64,000 nt of DNA from Gonatopus flavifemur (taxonomy: Eukaryota > Arthropoda > Insecta > Hymenoptera > Dryinidae), in the NCBI GenBank assembly GCA_018340375.1, contig JAFFJZ010000006.1, positions 12,976,001 through 13,040,000 on the forward strand. Reading direction: 5' to 3'. Within the stretch, counting starts at the first letter, position 1. Every line of letters starts with the position of its first letter. A model generated the notes under the pieces. It was not told where the DNA came from, ran no database searches, and worked only from the letters and a program-made list of their open reading frames with translations. Shown one piece after another: positions 21,036 to 34,156 of the stretch. A program made the position numbers and the translations under genes.

Positions 21036-22446
21036 TCCCACCTGAAAAATCCTCTCGCAATCTGCACGCTAATTTTAGGTAATTCACTCAGAAAAGGAAT
21101 TTTTTCTACTGTGAACCTTCGATTTTTCATCTCTTCTGGCATACAAAATTTTTTGAATATTTTTCCCGGATTTTATAATTTAATACCATTCTTCCCCTTC
21201 AAAATGAGCTATTGATCGATCAACTACGATTCGTTCTAGCAAAATTACAACCATTCTAAGTTATGGAACATGTCCCAACAACATCATGAGCATTCACATT
21301 ATCCACCATTATTGAAACATGTATACGTGCACGGAGTAAATAATCAATTACTCTTTCATGTAAAATACAATACTTTCCACTGTTTGGATTTTTATTGGAA
21401 TTTGTATTTCCATACAGTAAAATAGTTTCCTTGAGGAATTATATGGACGTTTCACATTGACCACGGTGAAAATTCTTATCATTCAAGTTCAAAACTTCAT
21501 GGATTTTCAGGGAAATTTCGAGTTTAGTAAATATTGTACCGGAAACCGTCATAAATTACTGTGGACTTCTGTAGAATCTGATGAAAATACCATAATTTCT
21601 TTTGTCAATTCCAATCTGGTTCGTAGATAGTGCTGCACCACAGTAATTTTAACTGTATTTTTTTCTCCGTGTGACGAGTTTTGGGCTCGCTAAGTAAGAA
21701 TATCATGTCGGAAAATTGGGATTTTCATCCCCACATATCTTGGCGACCCCCCAACAGATCCTGGGAATATATTCTATAACTCAGAGTGGTCGTAACTCTG
21801 CAGAAAAGGAATCATAGGTGACTGATCTTGAAAAGTGAGAATAGTACTGAATGATGCAATTAGACAAAAAGATTAAAAGAATTCTCTGCGCTCTGCACTT
21901 AACTTTGAACGTAGCAAAGAAAAAACCCTTTTTCCGAGCACTTAACTTCAGCAAATCACTTCGGAAATGACCCTTAGTTACTGAAGAGCAATCTCATTTT
22001 GTCAATGAGAAAATTTATTCCTCAAAGGGTTGATAATGTGAATGTTCCATAACTTAGAATGATTGTAATTTCGCAAGAATGAATCGTAGGTGATCGATCA
22101 ATAGCTCATTTTGAAGGGTAAGGATGGTATGGAATTATAAAATCGGAAAAAATTATTCAAATTTTTTATACCAGAAAAGATGAAGAATCGAAGGTTAAAA
22201 GTAGAAAAAATCCCTTTTCTGAGTAAATTACTTCAGATATCTCAAAACGCTGACGTGATGGCCCACTTCTGGCTCCAGATTCGGATTCTACGCAGAAAAT
22301 CACTTCGAAAATGAGCCTCAGTTATCGAAGAGCGATCAAACCTGATTTTTTGCAGACCAATGATATTTTGATAAAATATAAAAAAACCTTCCAAAGCCAA
22401 GGGAGGATTTTTTTTCAACTACATTCTGAAAGTTTTTCAGGTGGGA
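21036..22446. mobile_element. Foldback element with TCCCACCTGAAAAA ends
   Basis: The left end TCCCACCTGAAAAATC is inverted at the right end, TTTTTCAGGTGGGA. Arms of roughly 250 bp share CAAAATGAGCTATTGATCGA, 'ttctaagttatggaac' and 'gatttttcatctcttctgg' in opposite orientation (left 21036-21290; right 22040-22446). A smaller element (21330-21671) sits inside. The phrase 'ccagattcggattc' (22264-22277) recurs at 29138-29151, which marks a dispersed family. Non-coding. Confidence 0.72.
21330..21671. mobile_element. Small element with CACGGAG ends nested in the foldback
   Basis: It begins CACGGAGTAAATAATC and ends TTTTTTTCTCCGTG. Both sides carry TG, possibly a decayed TA duplication. The inverted ends are short, but they match the CACGGA-type ends at 8862 and 34157. 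No coding sequence. Confidence 0.5.
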
Positions 22447-24207
22447 GCGAAGGAAGAGAAATATGGATTCAAAACGAAACACCCTAATGGATATGTATTC
22501 AATTTAATCATCTTGATTGATTAGTGTATGAAATTTGATTAATCGACTCGAGAACTATGATTATTTTCCAAACGTCTCTGTACAAACGATATCAGATTAA
22601 AGTTTTGTTTGACTTTAGCAAATCCGAGCATTTATCATGCCTCGGAAGGAATTTTATCTTTGCGCACATCGTTTGCCAATGGTCTTGAAACTTTTCTAAT
22701 ACAATGTTCTCACGCGAACATAACTTCTCTTTATGTCCAATTCATCCGGATGAACATAAATATGAGATATCAAAAGTCATAAAATTAGAAGACAAAGTTA
22801 ATGGAAGGTACGTAGTATATGGAATTAAAGCATAGTATGATTCACCACTCCAAGCCAAGGCAATTTAGTGAAACGATAAAAAGTTGAAATAAAGGTAAGA
22901 CGTTTTAGCGCAGGAAAGATTAAAAGCGGAATGTCGTGGATCAATTGAAAAAGAGGCAAAAATTGTTGTGCAAAGTGCACGAGGGTCCCATGATTAGCAT
23001 TCTAGAACACGTTGCCATTACTAACCGTAGTAGATGCGACGATGTAAAGCGTAACTACCCGATGAATCATTACAGGGTCAATCGATATCCCGACAAGAGT
23101 ATGTATATGGAATTCCCTCTGAGCAACGATATTCTATGAAATATGCATTTCTCGAGAATCAAGTGTCACCGGAAAACAATATTGATTACTAAAAAACTAG
23201 ATTAAACATTTAAGAGAATGTTCAAATTAAATCTAGAAATTCTCTTACCTCTCGATCAGCTCGTATTTTTCCCTTTCACGGATCCGTTTCGAGTGAGTGA
23301 ATAGGGAAATACCGATACAAATTCAACCGAGCATGCGCGTTTAATGAACACCGAAGGTAGGTAACAATAGCTGAAAGGGCGATTAACTCTACAAGTTAAT
23401 AATCGTCACCCCCTTCCGTATGTTGGCTACTTGCGAGGTATAGAAACATTTGAACCTTTTTTTTCCTCCACGCGTATGTATCGTTGCGACAAGTTTCGTA
23501 AGCGCATGAACGATGAACGGAACGTTGCATCCGAATGCTTTTCAGTACGGATCAAATCCATTACGCGAGCCGAAGACCACAGATATAAATGGTACGTTAT
23601 AGGCATAGCGAGTAGAGAGTATGCAGTACTGCAGCAGGTCCAACATATACGTAGGCTTACGGGCTGCATGCGGAAAGGATTACGTACTACGACGACGACG
23701 ACAACGACCTCGGACGACGGAGAAACTATTGGCACGTTGGTAAGGGGAGAAACTAAACGAGACGAGACAGTGGTACCTCCGTCAACCAGAAAACAGTTTA
23801 AACTGTCATTACCTGTCGATCAAAGAAAGGGACCATGAACGATCGATGATCATACACACGTACGTGTCCGAGATTTACTCGGAGAACAATGAATCCCGCT
23901 TGCTTGTTTGCTTCCTTCCTTGCTTGCTTGCTTGCTTGCCATATTCTACTGACGTTGGATCAGGATTTAATAAAAAAAATCCCGATTTTACGAGCAAACT
24001 TTTTCAGTTAATACCCCTTGTTGGTGATTCATTCGCTCTTAAAATCCAATACGAGTAATCTATATTCTAATTACGGACGAAACCCTAATCCGTCGTTTTC
24101 ATTTGCACGGTAATCAAATGTGACGGAATTCGAAGAATTTTATGAGCATCGATTAGTTGGATGGAACACAGCACTGATTTTTTTGGCTATTACATAGAAT
24201 ACTGCTC
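22447..24207. other. Non-coding with microsatellites
   Basis: It holds an ACG repeat at about 23690-23706 and a CTTG/CTTC repeat at about 23899-23940. Overlapping long frames on both strands at 23427-23838 are driven by the ACG repeat and have no domain. Nothing else is supported. Confidence 0.45.
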
Positions 24208-24349
24208 TTCGAATTCAAATCGGTGAAACTTCGCTATTTCTGCAATTGAGAGTGGACCACTGAATGGAATCACGGATATTTCACTGATTCCATTCCGTGG
24301 TGGACTCTTAATTGCAGAAATAGTGAAATTTCACTGATCTGAATTCGAA
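24208..24349. repeat. Palindromic MITE with TTCGAATTC ends
   Basis: The left arm (TTCGAATTCAAATCGGTGAA onward) is matched in reverse by the right arm ending GAATTCGAA, including 'ctatttctgcaattgagagt' against 'actcttaattgcagaaatag'. The whole block is a 142-bp imperfect hairpin. A related 'cagtgagatttcgcta' phrase follows at about 24390, so the element may extend further. Confidence 0.65.
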
Positions 24350-24484
24350 CTGCATCGATGCAGTTGGGAGTGTTTCTGACTAATTGAATCAGTGAGATTT
24401 CGCTACAAAGATCAGTTAATATTCACTGATTGTGCATTGTATATGCACTGATTCGCAGTGGTCGAATTTTCACTGCAATCCCTG

Positions 24485-24944
24485 ATAACACACGAAAAAT
24501 TCTTTTTCAAAAACAGAAATACAATTCTTCGAGAACTCTTTTACAACTAATGAATTCATAAAGAGCTCTGGAGGAGTTTAATGTTTGGGACATTGCAAAT
24601 TTCTTCGAGAGTACTGAAACGATACTTTCAGCATTCTCAAAGACCTCGTTGATATCCCAAACATTGAACTCACGAAGAGAAAAATTCTTGCTGAAAAAGC
24701 GATTCCGAAAAATCTGCTTTGCTAAATTAGCAAAACGGTTGCTGTTACCGCAAAAATATTGTTATTTCAGCAAGATATTTGCTAATTCAGCAAAAATTTT
24801 TAGCCGTCTGTATATCTACAATTCCGGATTGCTGTTTCAGCAACTTTTTGTCTTTAAGTGCTTCTCTCGAGATCGTTATGCATTCATTAGTTCAAAAAGA
24901 GTTCTTCAAGAATCCTATTCTTATTTTTGAGAAAGAAGTGTTAT
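24485..24944. mobile_element. MITE, ATAACACACGAAG family, copy A
   Basis: It starts ATAACACACGAAAAATTCTT and ends in the inverse, AAGAAGTGTTAT. 'gagctctgga' and 'ttaatgtttggga' are shared with copy B (25381-25651) and copy D (63820-64000). It is longer than its relatives because of a block rich in 'ttgctgtttcagcaa'-like palindromes at about 24690-24855, probably another insertion. Confidence 0.7.
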
Positions 24945-25008
24945 CTGGGATCAGTGAGATTTGACTGTTTCAAATTCAGAGAGTGCTAATGTTCATTATA
25001 GAAAATTA

Positions 25009-25372
25009 ACCCTGGTGGAAAAATCTCACTGAAAGTTACTGAAATCTCCAAAGATTTTCAATGAAGAGTTTTTCAGATGATTTCAGTGGGGTTCATGATT
25101 TCTCAGAGGGTTTCAGTGATTTTCAGAGAAATCCAGAGTTTTTCAGGACTCTTCATGGATATTCAGAAAAGTTTCAAGTGAAAGAACTTGTCTGATGAGT
25201 GTGAGTTTCTCAAAATTTCTCAGAAATTTTGACAATTTTTCAGAGTTGTTCGAAATTTGGAAAAATTTTCATACATTTTCAGGATTTCTCAGATTATCTC
25301 TGGTTTTTTCAAAGTCCCTCAGAGTTTTTCAGTGGAATTTTCAGAGATTTTCAAAGAAATTTTCACCAGAGA
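25009..25372. repeat. CCCTGGT-type inverted-repeat element rich in TTTCAGAG
   Basis: Its left end ACCCTGGTGGAAAAATCTC is inverted in the right end GATTTTCAAAGAAATTTTCACCAGAG. The interior repeats TTTTCAGAG and TCTCAGA-like phrases many times and resembles the arms of the hairpin at 34811-35456. Non-coding. Confidence 0.5.
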
Positions 25373-25380
25373 TGCGAAAA

Positions 25381-25651
25381 TGTTATGAAATTCTTTTCCA
25401 AAAACGAAAATAGAATTCTTCAAGAACTCTTGTCGAACTAATGAATCCATAAAGAGCTCTGGATGAGTTCGATGTTTGGAACATTAACGAGTTCTTTCGG
25501 AATGCTGAGAATATTGTTTTAGTACTCTCAAAGAACTCGTTAATTTCCCAAACATTGAACTCCAACAAAGCTCTTTATGGATTCATTAATTCGAAAAGAG
25601 TTCTTGAATAACTCTATTCTTGTTTTTGAAAAAGAATTCTTCGTGTGTTAC
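25381..25651. mobile_element. MITE, ATAACACACGAAG family, copy B
   Basis: Long inverted arms. The right end, AAAGAATTCTTCGTGTGTTA, is the inverse of the family start. The left end, TGTTATGAAATTCTTTTCC, is somewhat diverged. The arms share 'agagctctggatgag' and 'aactcgttaat'. About 270 bp, non-coding. Confidence 0.72.
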
Positions 25652-25797
25652 TTCATAAATTACAATTTGACATCAATAACAACTGAGCACAGGGGGGAAA
25701 AATTTGCTGGGATAGCGAGAATTTCGTTGTTTCAGCGAAATTTGCTTGTTATTGAATGGACAGCGGGCGAATTGGTTCAAATGAACGGCAATTTATT

Positions 25798-25905
25798 CCC
25801 ACACAGCACAGAAGTTCAGAAAGAATTCTTCAGAACTCATAATGAATTGTTTGGACCCCATTTGAACTCTGTATGAACTCTTTCTGAAATGGTGTGCTGT
25901 ATGGG
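25798..25905. mobile_element. MITE, CCCACACAGCAC family, 108 bp
   Basis: The left end CCCACACAGCACAGAAGTTC and the inverted right end TGTGCTGTATGGG enclose a hairpin whose arms share 'agttcagaaagaattc' and 'gaactctttctgaaat'. It is the shortest copy of the family also seen at 7544-11023 and 30301-30661. Confidence 0.65.
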
Positions 25906-26079
25906 TTATTTTAGCGGATCAACCTTCGCAAAACTATCGACCCAGATGAGCGAAAATTTGTCATTGTCTAAAAGATTTCCACTGGATATTTTGAAGATGT
26001 CTTATGCAACAGTTTTCGCTGTCTTTAAGATTTCTTGAACTAAGACATCTTGAAAACAGTGAAAACTATTGCATAAGAA

Positions 26080-26890
26080 ATCTGTTGGCCCAATTATGAC
26101 TTATATTGGGCCAGAATCCATGAAAAATGGCCCAAGCTCTGGTGCAAGTTTGGAAACTCTGATAACCTCGTGCCAGGCTTGAGTACTCAATATTTTGGGC
26201 CAGAATGCAATGCCAAGCATGGCCCAATGTCTCATGATACATGTATTATGAGTATTTTGGAACTTGGCTCATACGATTAAACTCTGAAAAACTCTGGCCC
26301 AAGTTGTGTATATTAACATTTTGCCATGACTTTTAGAAAACCTGATTCTTCAAACACTTTTTCACACATGATATTTGAATACGGATATGAATGTATTTAT
26401 TGAACGTCAGGTTTTCCATAATCAGAAAAATTTCCAATAGAAAAGAGTTTTGTAAGATTTTTCAGAGTGATATCGTTACTATTTCTCTGAAAAATCACAA
26501 ACATGGAGATGTGGCATAGGTTCTGAAATAAACCTTGGTTATACATAGGCCCAATATTGGTTCACCATGCAAAATTTCAGAGTTTAATGTTTTGCAGAGC
26601 TTCAACTACTTTTTGTAATGACATTCTTTACAGAAATCTGGTATAGGTTCTCAAATGACAAATGGTTTAATATTGGGCCGTATTGGTTCCATGCTTGGCA
26701 GCAATGTTTTGGAATCGTTGGGTTAAAACCACAGTTTTTTTCTTTCGTATTTCAGGCCATTTTCCTTGATTTTGCACAAACATAAAATATTCTAGTTAGA
26801 TCGGTTGCTCACACTGAACAAACGGTTTTATATTGGATTTGATATTGGTTCAGACCATCCGTTGGGCAGCCCAAAATTTTGCCAAGCTTG
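26080..26890. repeat. Repeat region rich in GGCCCAA / TTGGGCC
   Basis: GGCCCAA-type phrases recur on both strands ('ttgggccagaat', 'atggcccaa', 'aggcccaatattggttc', 'cagcccaaaatttt'). 'atgccaagcatgg' on the left is mirrored by 'ccatgcttggcagc' on the right. A central part (about 26340-26505) closely resembles the loop of the hairpin at 34811-35456 ('cacacatgatatttgaatac', 'gttactatttctctgaaaa'). These are overlapping decayed elements, and the boundaries are approximate. Confidence 0.45.
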
Positions 26891-29800
26891 CACCAGTTGT
26901 CATATTGAACATACTTTACATGCATAGAAAATGTATAAAATGAATCAAAAAAATTTTTGTCATGTACTTCAAGAGTATATTTATCGAGCATTCCGAACCC
27001 TACATCCATATCTTTGATAGTATGCTCAGAGTAATGAGAAAAATTATGTAATTTGTCGAAAATTTTACCATAATTTATAGAGTGTGAGCGTTCGTCTGTA
27101 CCTATTTCAAAAAATACCATAATAAATGGAAAAAATTGCTCATAGTAAAATCCAATAGAATTCTATGACACGCTTTCCAATGATTCATGCATGTTCTACT
27201 ATAACGGAAAACAAATTTTGATACACGTCATCGCAAGAAAACTCCAAGCGACTAAAGTGATATTTTTGCTAGACAGTATGGGACTTTTTCTGGAAATACA
27301 ACGATTTTCAAAAAGAATGAGATATAGCTTTATGATAACAATCCGGCTGATCAGAAAATAATTAGAATGAGAGGAGGAGGGAGGGGTGGCGGCGGCTTTT
27401 TTGGCACCTCTCTTCCCGTCCTCCCTCTTTGTTCTGTGTGTTTTCATTTCATGGAGACGGATGTTGGATTCTGCCATCTTGGGACTGCAATTAGACAAAG
27501 TTTGGATCATTCAGGAAGGTATTTTTTTATATACCATATAACAAAGTGTATCTCAAATGACGGGGTCCCCCTTCTCACGATTGTTTGCTTGGCTGTGCTG
27601 CTCCTATGATGATGATGATGATGAACTGGAACGTAAGAAAATTCCTCAACGCGCAAATGTGATGCAGACATCGTGCATATATATAAGCTCAAGAAAAATG
27701 AAGTTATAGTGACGCATGTAATGATCAGTTTATATATGAATTGAACAATCTCGACTCCACTCGTGAGAAAATTGGAATTATAGGAGCGCTCCACTGTGCC
27801 ACTTAATGGAAGTGAATTCAAATGAAAGGCGGCAAAGTGAACTTCTACAGTATTGTAGCGAGTATTCATCACACCTCTTACAATACAAAAGTTGTATGAG
27901 GGAATTTTTGTGTTTCATTGATTCAAAAAATCTAATATACCAAATTCTTACATGGGTTCTATACGACACTTGTGGAAGATTCAGATATAACCTCATTGTC
28001 GTTTTAATGACATCCAGCGTGATTTTCTATTCAGGCAATCTTCATCAATCTGAAATTGAACAATGACAAAAATTACGAGAATTGATGTTTTTGAAGTTTG
28101 AATCGTTTATTGAAAGTAATGAGTAATCAAATAACGAAACTTTTGACTGCTAAAGTTTTAAATCTTTCAGTGCAGTTTTTGAATTATATCTTTCATTAAA
28201 TAGAACTGATCCAAAAATATAAATGTCAATTATTCAATAGATTCTGTTCTATTTGATTTTCGTTTCGTTTCAAAAAACAATTCAAATTGAACCAGCATAA
28301 AAATTTTATCAATCCGAGAATGCTGTCAAATGAGAAGGTTCAAACAGAAAAAGTAGTATGTCGAATTCAAAATAGAGAATGTGATGAAGAAACAAAAACA
28401 TATACACACATATCCACATAAATGAGGTAAAAGAAATGACAATGACCACCATTAATCATGAGAACATTTTTATTCAATCAAGCGAAGGAATATAAATTAT
28501 GTTTATCTATGTTGTTTTATACAGTTATCCTCAAGTTTTTCATTTAGGACATAAATTTCACATCTCATTTATAATATTACACAGGTCTACAATGATTTTG
28601 GTGTCGCTAAAACTAAAGCAGATTGTGAGTATATTCGATACCCTGACTCTGGAAATATACTTATTTTTTCAATGCTACGTGTAGTTTTCAAGAAATCGCA
28701 GGTGTAAAATAAAATGAAAATGCACGATTTTGGAATGTTTTATTCAATTATTCCACACGTTAACAACATTTTATCAAATTATTCTTCAAATGATCTCAAA
28801 ATATGAGTCATTCTCTTCCAAATGCGATTAGGTTTGTTCAAATATCTTTTTTTTTCTCTGAGATACGACAGTTTGAAAATTGTGTTATTTCACCTATTCA
28901 CTAAATCCATGAACACACAAATTTCAAATTGTCGTGTCACAGTAAAAAAAAAGATATTCGAGCAAACTCAACGGCATTCGGAAGGGGATGGATTATATTT
29001 TGAGGTGCATCTACTAGTTTCATGAGAAAAAATTACATTCTGACGTCACGTAATCTCAAATATGTCGAAAAACGGTGTTTTTCACACTTTGACGTTAAAA
29101 TATCTCAAAAACCACACGTAATAATGCAATTTTGAAGCCAGATTCGGATTCAGCGCGCCAAAATACTTCGGAAAAGTATGATACAGTTGTTGCACCAAAC
29201 AAAAAGTTCAATTTTGTAGGCCTGTGTTATCAATATAATAAATCACAAATAAGTGTAGAAAACATAATTGCAGATGACAATAATAGAGATGCACAGCAGT
29301 AAATTTTCATTTATTTGAAAATCTTCTGTCTCACTTTCGCGTAGATACACTCCCGGTCGTTCGTTCGTTCGGAAATCATCGGCGAACGTCGGGGGATGGT
29401 TTACGTACGCACGCTTATAATTCGCCGTAAAATCGGATAATGTTTTGAATACAAATGAATCATTTTTCCCATACTAAATCGGATTTTAGGAATATCAAAG
29501 AATATGCCATACTGGTATTGCTTTAATCGACTGAAGTTGTTGTGAAGTTTTAAATAATACATTCTGATTCATACCGTTACGGATAGCGATATATGTTATT
29601 ATGAATAAATGATATATATGTTTTATTATTTTTGCCATCAGTATGGTACTTTTGAAAGACCCGTCTCTCAAAATTGAATTCACAAATATTAAACTTTCAA
29701 AGTCGAATTGCATATCTTCTTATTGGTTCAAGACTAACGCTCGGACTCTAGACATTATGGTAATATTTTCCACAAATAGAGACAGTTTTCTCAATTCTGT

Positions 29801-30300
29801 TTTCTCCGTGCAGAATACTGCCTTAATCGTTCGTTCACTTGTGCACTGACCTATTCGAAAAAATCTGGAAACTTGAAACATTTCCTCAGAAAGTATATTC
29901 ATTCGAAAAGGTGAAAGTAAGGAAGTTAATGATCATTAAAAAAAGATGAAGGTCAAAGTAAGTGTTATGGAAAAATGTATTCGCGTCAAAATATAATTTG
30001 TAAGTGAACTCACATTTTGCAAAAACTGCTGCAAAACCCAAGATTTCTTTTCAAATTTAGAAATTTTCGTACCCCCACGCTCACTTCGCGTTGTTATCAA
30101 TTGCAATGGAAAGGCAAATTGACGCTTCTAGTTAACTCTTTCTCTCTCTTAGGACTCTGAACTGAATTCCAGTCATGATTTACACAACTTTAAAATCACT
30201 TTGGAGTTCAAAAATACCCTGGTGTTGTGTTCTAGGATCAATGCCCCCAAAAATGTACACAAGAACACAATTTTGAAAAATATTTAATTCGTCATGCGAT
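26891..30300. other. Non-coding with dispersed repeat pieces
   Basis: No gene is supported. A GGA/GGC-rich patch lies at 27367-27392 and a GAT repeat at 27606-27622. The stretch about 28990-29240 shares the 'cagattcggattc' phrase with 22264, so it is a dispersed element fragment. The remainder is AT-rich with chance frames only. Confidence 0.45.
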
Positions 30301-30661
30301 CCCATACAGCACCAGAGATCTCAGTAATGTCTCAATTACATTTTGATCTTTCACCTTCATTACATTTCAGTGTACTTTCACAGAAATATGTGAAAAATCT
30401 GTCAATTGAAATGTTACCTATCTGCAATGTCTCAGATATATTGTGAGACCAACATTACAATGAAATATTTCATAAATATTCCTGGAATATTACAGAAATA
30501 ATTCAGAAATATTGCATTGAAATGTAAGATTAGCGGACATTGCAATATTTCTGAAGAGACTTTGATCCCTCGGTGTGACATGCAGCAATATCATAGAAAT
30601 ATTTCAATGTTTCAGATGTTAGATTTCTGCAATCTTAATGAAATCTTCGGTGCTGTGTGGG
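30301..30661. mobile_element. MITE, CCCACACAGCAC family, 361 bp
   Basis: It begins CCCATACAGCACCAGAGATC and ends in the inverse, ATCTTCGGTGCTGTGTGGG. The interior repeats 'aaatatttc' and 'attgcaatatt'-like phrases symmetrically. Non-coding. Confidence 0.7.
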
Positions 30662-31571
30662 ATTCTATTTTACCCTAAATTGATTCAAGCTTTGAAATAT
30701 TCATGAAACATCCATTTGGAGCTATTGTGTGACGAAAAACCTTGATTCATCCGTTAATTTATAGGAATAACTTGATCAATAGTCGCGTATCTGTGACTCG
30801 AAGCGTACACGAGACGGACGTACAATGGAGTTCGGTAACGTTGAAGTACGGTGCTTCTACCGAGATTACGCGGGGAAAAGTTGATCTTAATAAACGAGGG
30901 CAATCAGGAAGGCCTTTCGGTAGTAAGCGAAGGTAGCCGTCACCGCAAATGCTTGGTCCATGCAAATGTGGTTCCCAAAGCCAGCTATGTCTGGCCAAAA
31001 GGAGCGATCTCGAAGAATTTACATACCGTTAATGCCTCTCCGCTCTACTCTCTCGATTCGGAGTCTTTTGTCCCATGCGGAATGTCCATCAACTTTTTGT
31101 TCGGTGGGTGCGAGTAAATAGGAGAGAGTCAAATGACCGGTCAGGAGAATCGGAAGATAGAACCGGAGGCGCAATAGGACCGAGCGCCAAGCCCTTTTAT
31201 TTGCTCATTCCGTACAGATTGTTTCGTGATTTAGCATAAATGTTTGATTAGATTCTCTAGAGAAAGAGATTGCGCTCGCCAGTTGGTCGAGAGAAATGGA
31301 AGGGATGGTCAATGTTTGCCGAAAGTACATTAAATGACTGGTCAATCGAGCGTGATATGTGATTATTTACTCGACCAAGATTGGCAGGGAACGCATCACC
31401 GATTCCCAAAACGAATTTCGAAGAATGTTATCAGGAGAAATGAATAATTTACGAGGACACTATTGTTGTCGATTAAATGAAAGAAGGTTTACGTTTTTTC
31501 TCTGCTTTGGATTAACGATCCATCTCTAAATCTATTCAAAATATAAAGAGACATTCTTTTGGTACGTAAAA
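30662..31571. other. GC-richer non-coding block
   Basis: About 30780-31200 is clearly richer in G+C and CG than its surroundings, with overlapping open frames on both strands (30742-31117). No domain, clear start or paired splice sites support a protein. It looks like unique, possibly conserved regulatory or untranslated sequence between two transposon clusters. Confidence 0.4.
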
Positions 31572-31923
31572 ACAGGGTGTCCACAGGATTCTCCATAAAA
31601 ATTTCCCTGACATTTTGATCTGGTATTCTGATAAGATTTTAAGTGAATAAAAATTTCGGTATTGCATATATTTCAGGAATCCTTAATGAATCCTACTTGA
31701 ATGAATCCATCCAGTTGTACTATTTCAAAATGCAAATTAATTCAAACATAAGAAAAGAACAACATAATTTCTGACAGAAAATGGGATATCATTTAATTGA
31801 ACCAAAGTATTAATCATGAACAAACCCAACAAAAATCAAAACATATCTTTCAAACTTTAGCACTTCATTCCCAATTTGTTCTGACTCGTTAAACTAATTC
31901 CACTCTATGTACTCCCTAGTTTT

Positions 31924-32152
31924 ACCCTGGTTAAAAGAATCCATTGAATCTGACAAATGAAATTCCATAAAATTTGGTCAGGACATTGTCCGAGATTCGA
32001 TGAGATTTGGCAAAATTCAATCAGATTCATACTGAAAAAATTCATTTTTCTAACCAAATCTGATTGAAAAATCTTCGGATGGGATTTGGTTGGAACGTTG
32101 TTGAAGGATCAATGAAATTAAGCGAGAATCAATGGATTCTTTCAACCAGAGT
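31924..32152. mobile_element. MITE, CCCTGGTTAAA family, 229 bp
   Basis: The left end ACCCTGGTTAAAAGAATCCA is inverted at the right end, ATGGATTCTTTCAACCAGAGT. 'aaatctgattga' and 'tcaatcagatt' pair inside. This is the best-preserved copy of the family also seen at 7232-7341 and 37880-38117, with a possible relative at 25009-25372. Confidence 0.78.
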
Positions 32153-32344
32153 GATATAACATATTTTTGATAAATATGCAGATAGATATATTGGATATGT
32201 CATGTATTGAATTTCACATTATTATTTTATTATTCAGTACTACAATATTTATTATTTCACATGGTAAATTATACGTATCCCTAACAGCGTTGATGTCTTG
32301 ATAACCTTTCAAGAATATTTTTTCGTAAACTTCTGAAGACGTTG

Positions 32345-32471
32345 CCCTGCTTGAAGAATCTCATTCAACCGATTCAAACCGATTGAGAATCAATTTTTAA
32401 TGAGTTTGAATCAGTTTTCTGCATTGAAATCAATGAGAATCAGTTGGTTCAATTAAATTTCTCAAGCAGGG
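32345..32471. mobile_element. Small palindromic MITE, CCCTGCTTGA ends
   Basis: CCCTGCTTGAAGAATCTCAT on the left is inverted as TTTCTCAAGCAGGG on the right. The arms pair through 'ttcaaccgattcaaaccg' and 'cagttggttcaatt'. 127 bp, non-coding. Confidence 0.7.
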
Positions 32472-32482
32472 TGTATTATTTC

Positions 32483-32875
32483 CACACTGTAAAAAATTTT
32501 GGTGATGATATTACCAAATGTCAATGGCAACAGGATTCACCTATACAGTATTGGTAAAATTACATCATATATGTTAATGTAAAAATTACCAACTACACAC
32601 ATCAGTGGATTCACACATCCACCCAAGGTAAATTTACACATACATGTTAACTGTAACTTTACCAGAATGCAAGTAATTTTACATTGACATGTATAGTACA
32701 TGTGATTCGATTTCACCAGTACTCAGTACTTGTAAAATTACCATCATAGTGTTCATGTTAATTTACAGGTGTCATGCTGAGTAAAAGGCCTGCCAAATGT
32801 TTATGAAGAATGCATTTCACAGGAACAGTCATGGTAAACTTGTTGCATGTAATTTCACATCTATTTCTCACAGTG
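32483..32875. repeat. Probable MITE with CACACTGTAAAA end and GGTAAAATTACA motifs
   Basis: The left end CACACTGTAAAAAATT has a weak inverted partner (TTTCTCACAGTG) at 32864-32875. The interior carries many short inverted phrases such as GGTAAAATTAC, GTAAAATTACC and 'aatttacacatac'. The boundaries are tentative. Confidence 0.4.
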
Positions 32876-33355
32876 CAGAATATTTTGAGAATATGACTGG
32901 AATATTTGTGCTGCGTGGCGAATCAGGCATTCAATCAATTCAGCGATGTACAGAATATTCTATGAATTTCATTGAAACTTTACAAACTATGAATGATCCA
33001 GAAAACGATTCAATGAATGAACATGCTTTGTTCAATTGGTACGTTCATGATCTTAATTCTGTTCATAATCATTCCCAATGAATCGTTAGAAATGATCAAG
33101 TAATAGGAAATGAATCTCTTTTAGATTCCAGATACATATATCAATTGCGATAACAAAGATTACAGCTTCCACGATAGACTGTCTAAATTAAAATGTACAT
33201 CGAAAGATTAGAAAATTGTTGATAATTCATTTCATAATCTCAGCAGTGGATTTGAGGGAAAAGAAAATCATGACAGAAAAATATTTAAATTCAGAATACA
33301 TGGAGTACATAAAGTTTCGTAGCCTAACCCCTCTACTCCCCCCCCCCCTTCATTA
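32876..33355. other. Non-coding, no feature seen
   Basis: AT-rich sequence with a chance frame and a run of eleven C at 33338-33348, just outside the next element. Nothing else is supported. Confidence 0.45.
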
Positions 33356-34156
33356 TACTGGGTGATTCAAAATTGCCATACACTTTTCTGAGAACAGATT
33401 CTTGATGAAATTCTGAAAAGATTTCGGTCCGGAATATTCAGATCTGATCCTTAGATCCGGAGATATGAGCATTTTTTAATTTTTTGAAAAATCCAAATAC
33501 CTCGGAAGTACCATATTTCTAACTTTTGAATCCAACACAATTCACTAAATCAGATCACGGAGTATCCCTGAAAAAAAATTAATGTCCCAAGTAGCACAAG
33601 AATGTTTGGAATATTCTATGAACATGCATAGAATGTATTGATACGTTTCGAATGTCTTATGAACATCCATAGAATATTTTCGGTGACAGGTTCGAAGATC
33701 CCCGGACAATGTATTCCTATGAAATTGATTCCCATACTCAAAAATATCCCGAACAAATTGATCCCCGTACACAAATATCTGATCGGTTTTTGCAGCAGTA
33801 TGTCTTATTATTTTAGAATATGTTAGAATTTGACATCCATTTTCACCAGGAATAACATAAAATTTGATTAATCCTGTAGAACGTACGATGGTTATTGCTC
33901 GACTGATTTTGTAGTATATAAGTTCGTTGTGTTTTTGTGTTTGAATTCTAATTCGTTTCAAAGGGATAACATGAAATTTGATTCCGTAATCCCGTTGAAC
34001 GTACACGATGGATGGTTGTTGCTCGATAGATTTTGTAGTATATAATTTCGTTGTGTTTTTGTGTTTGAATTCGAATTCGTTTCAAATGATAAGAAGCAGG
34101 TAGTAACAGTAGACACAAACAAAACCTTCGTGTATTGAATAAGGTTTGCGAATATA

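Noticed and set aside
23427..23838. Overlapping long frames on both strands
   Set aside because: Both are kept open by an ACG repeat (poly-Thr on one strand, poly-Val on the other), and neither has a domain.
30742..31117. Overlapping frames in a GC-rich block taken as an exon
   Set aside because: Frames are open on both strands because of base composition. There is no domain and no acceptor/donor pair with matching phase.
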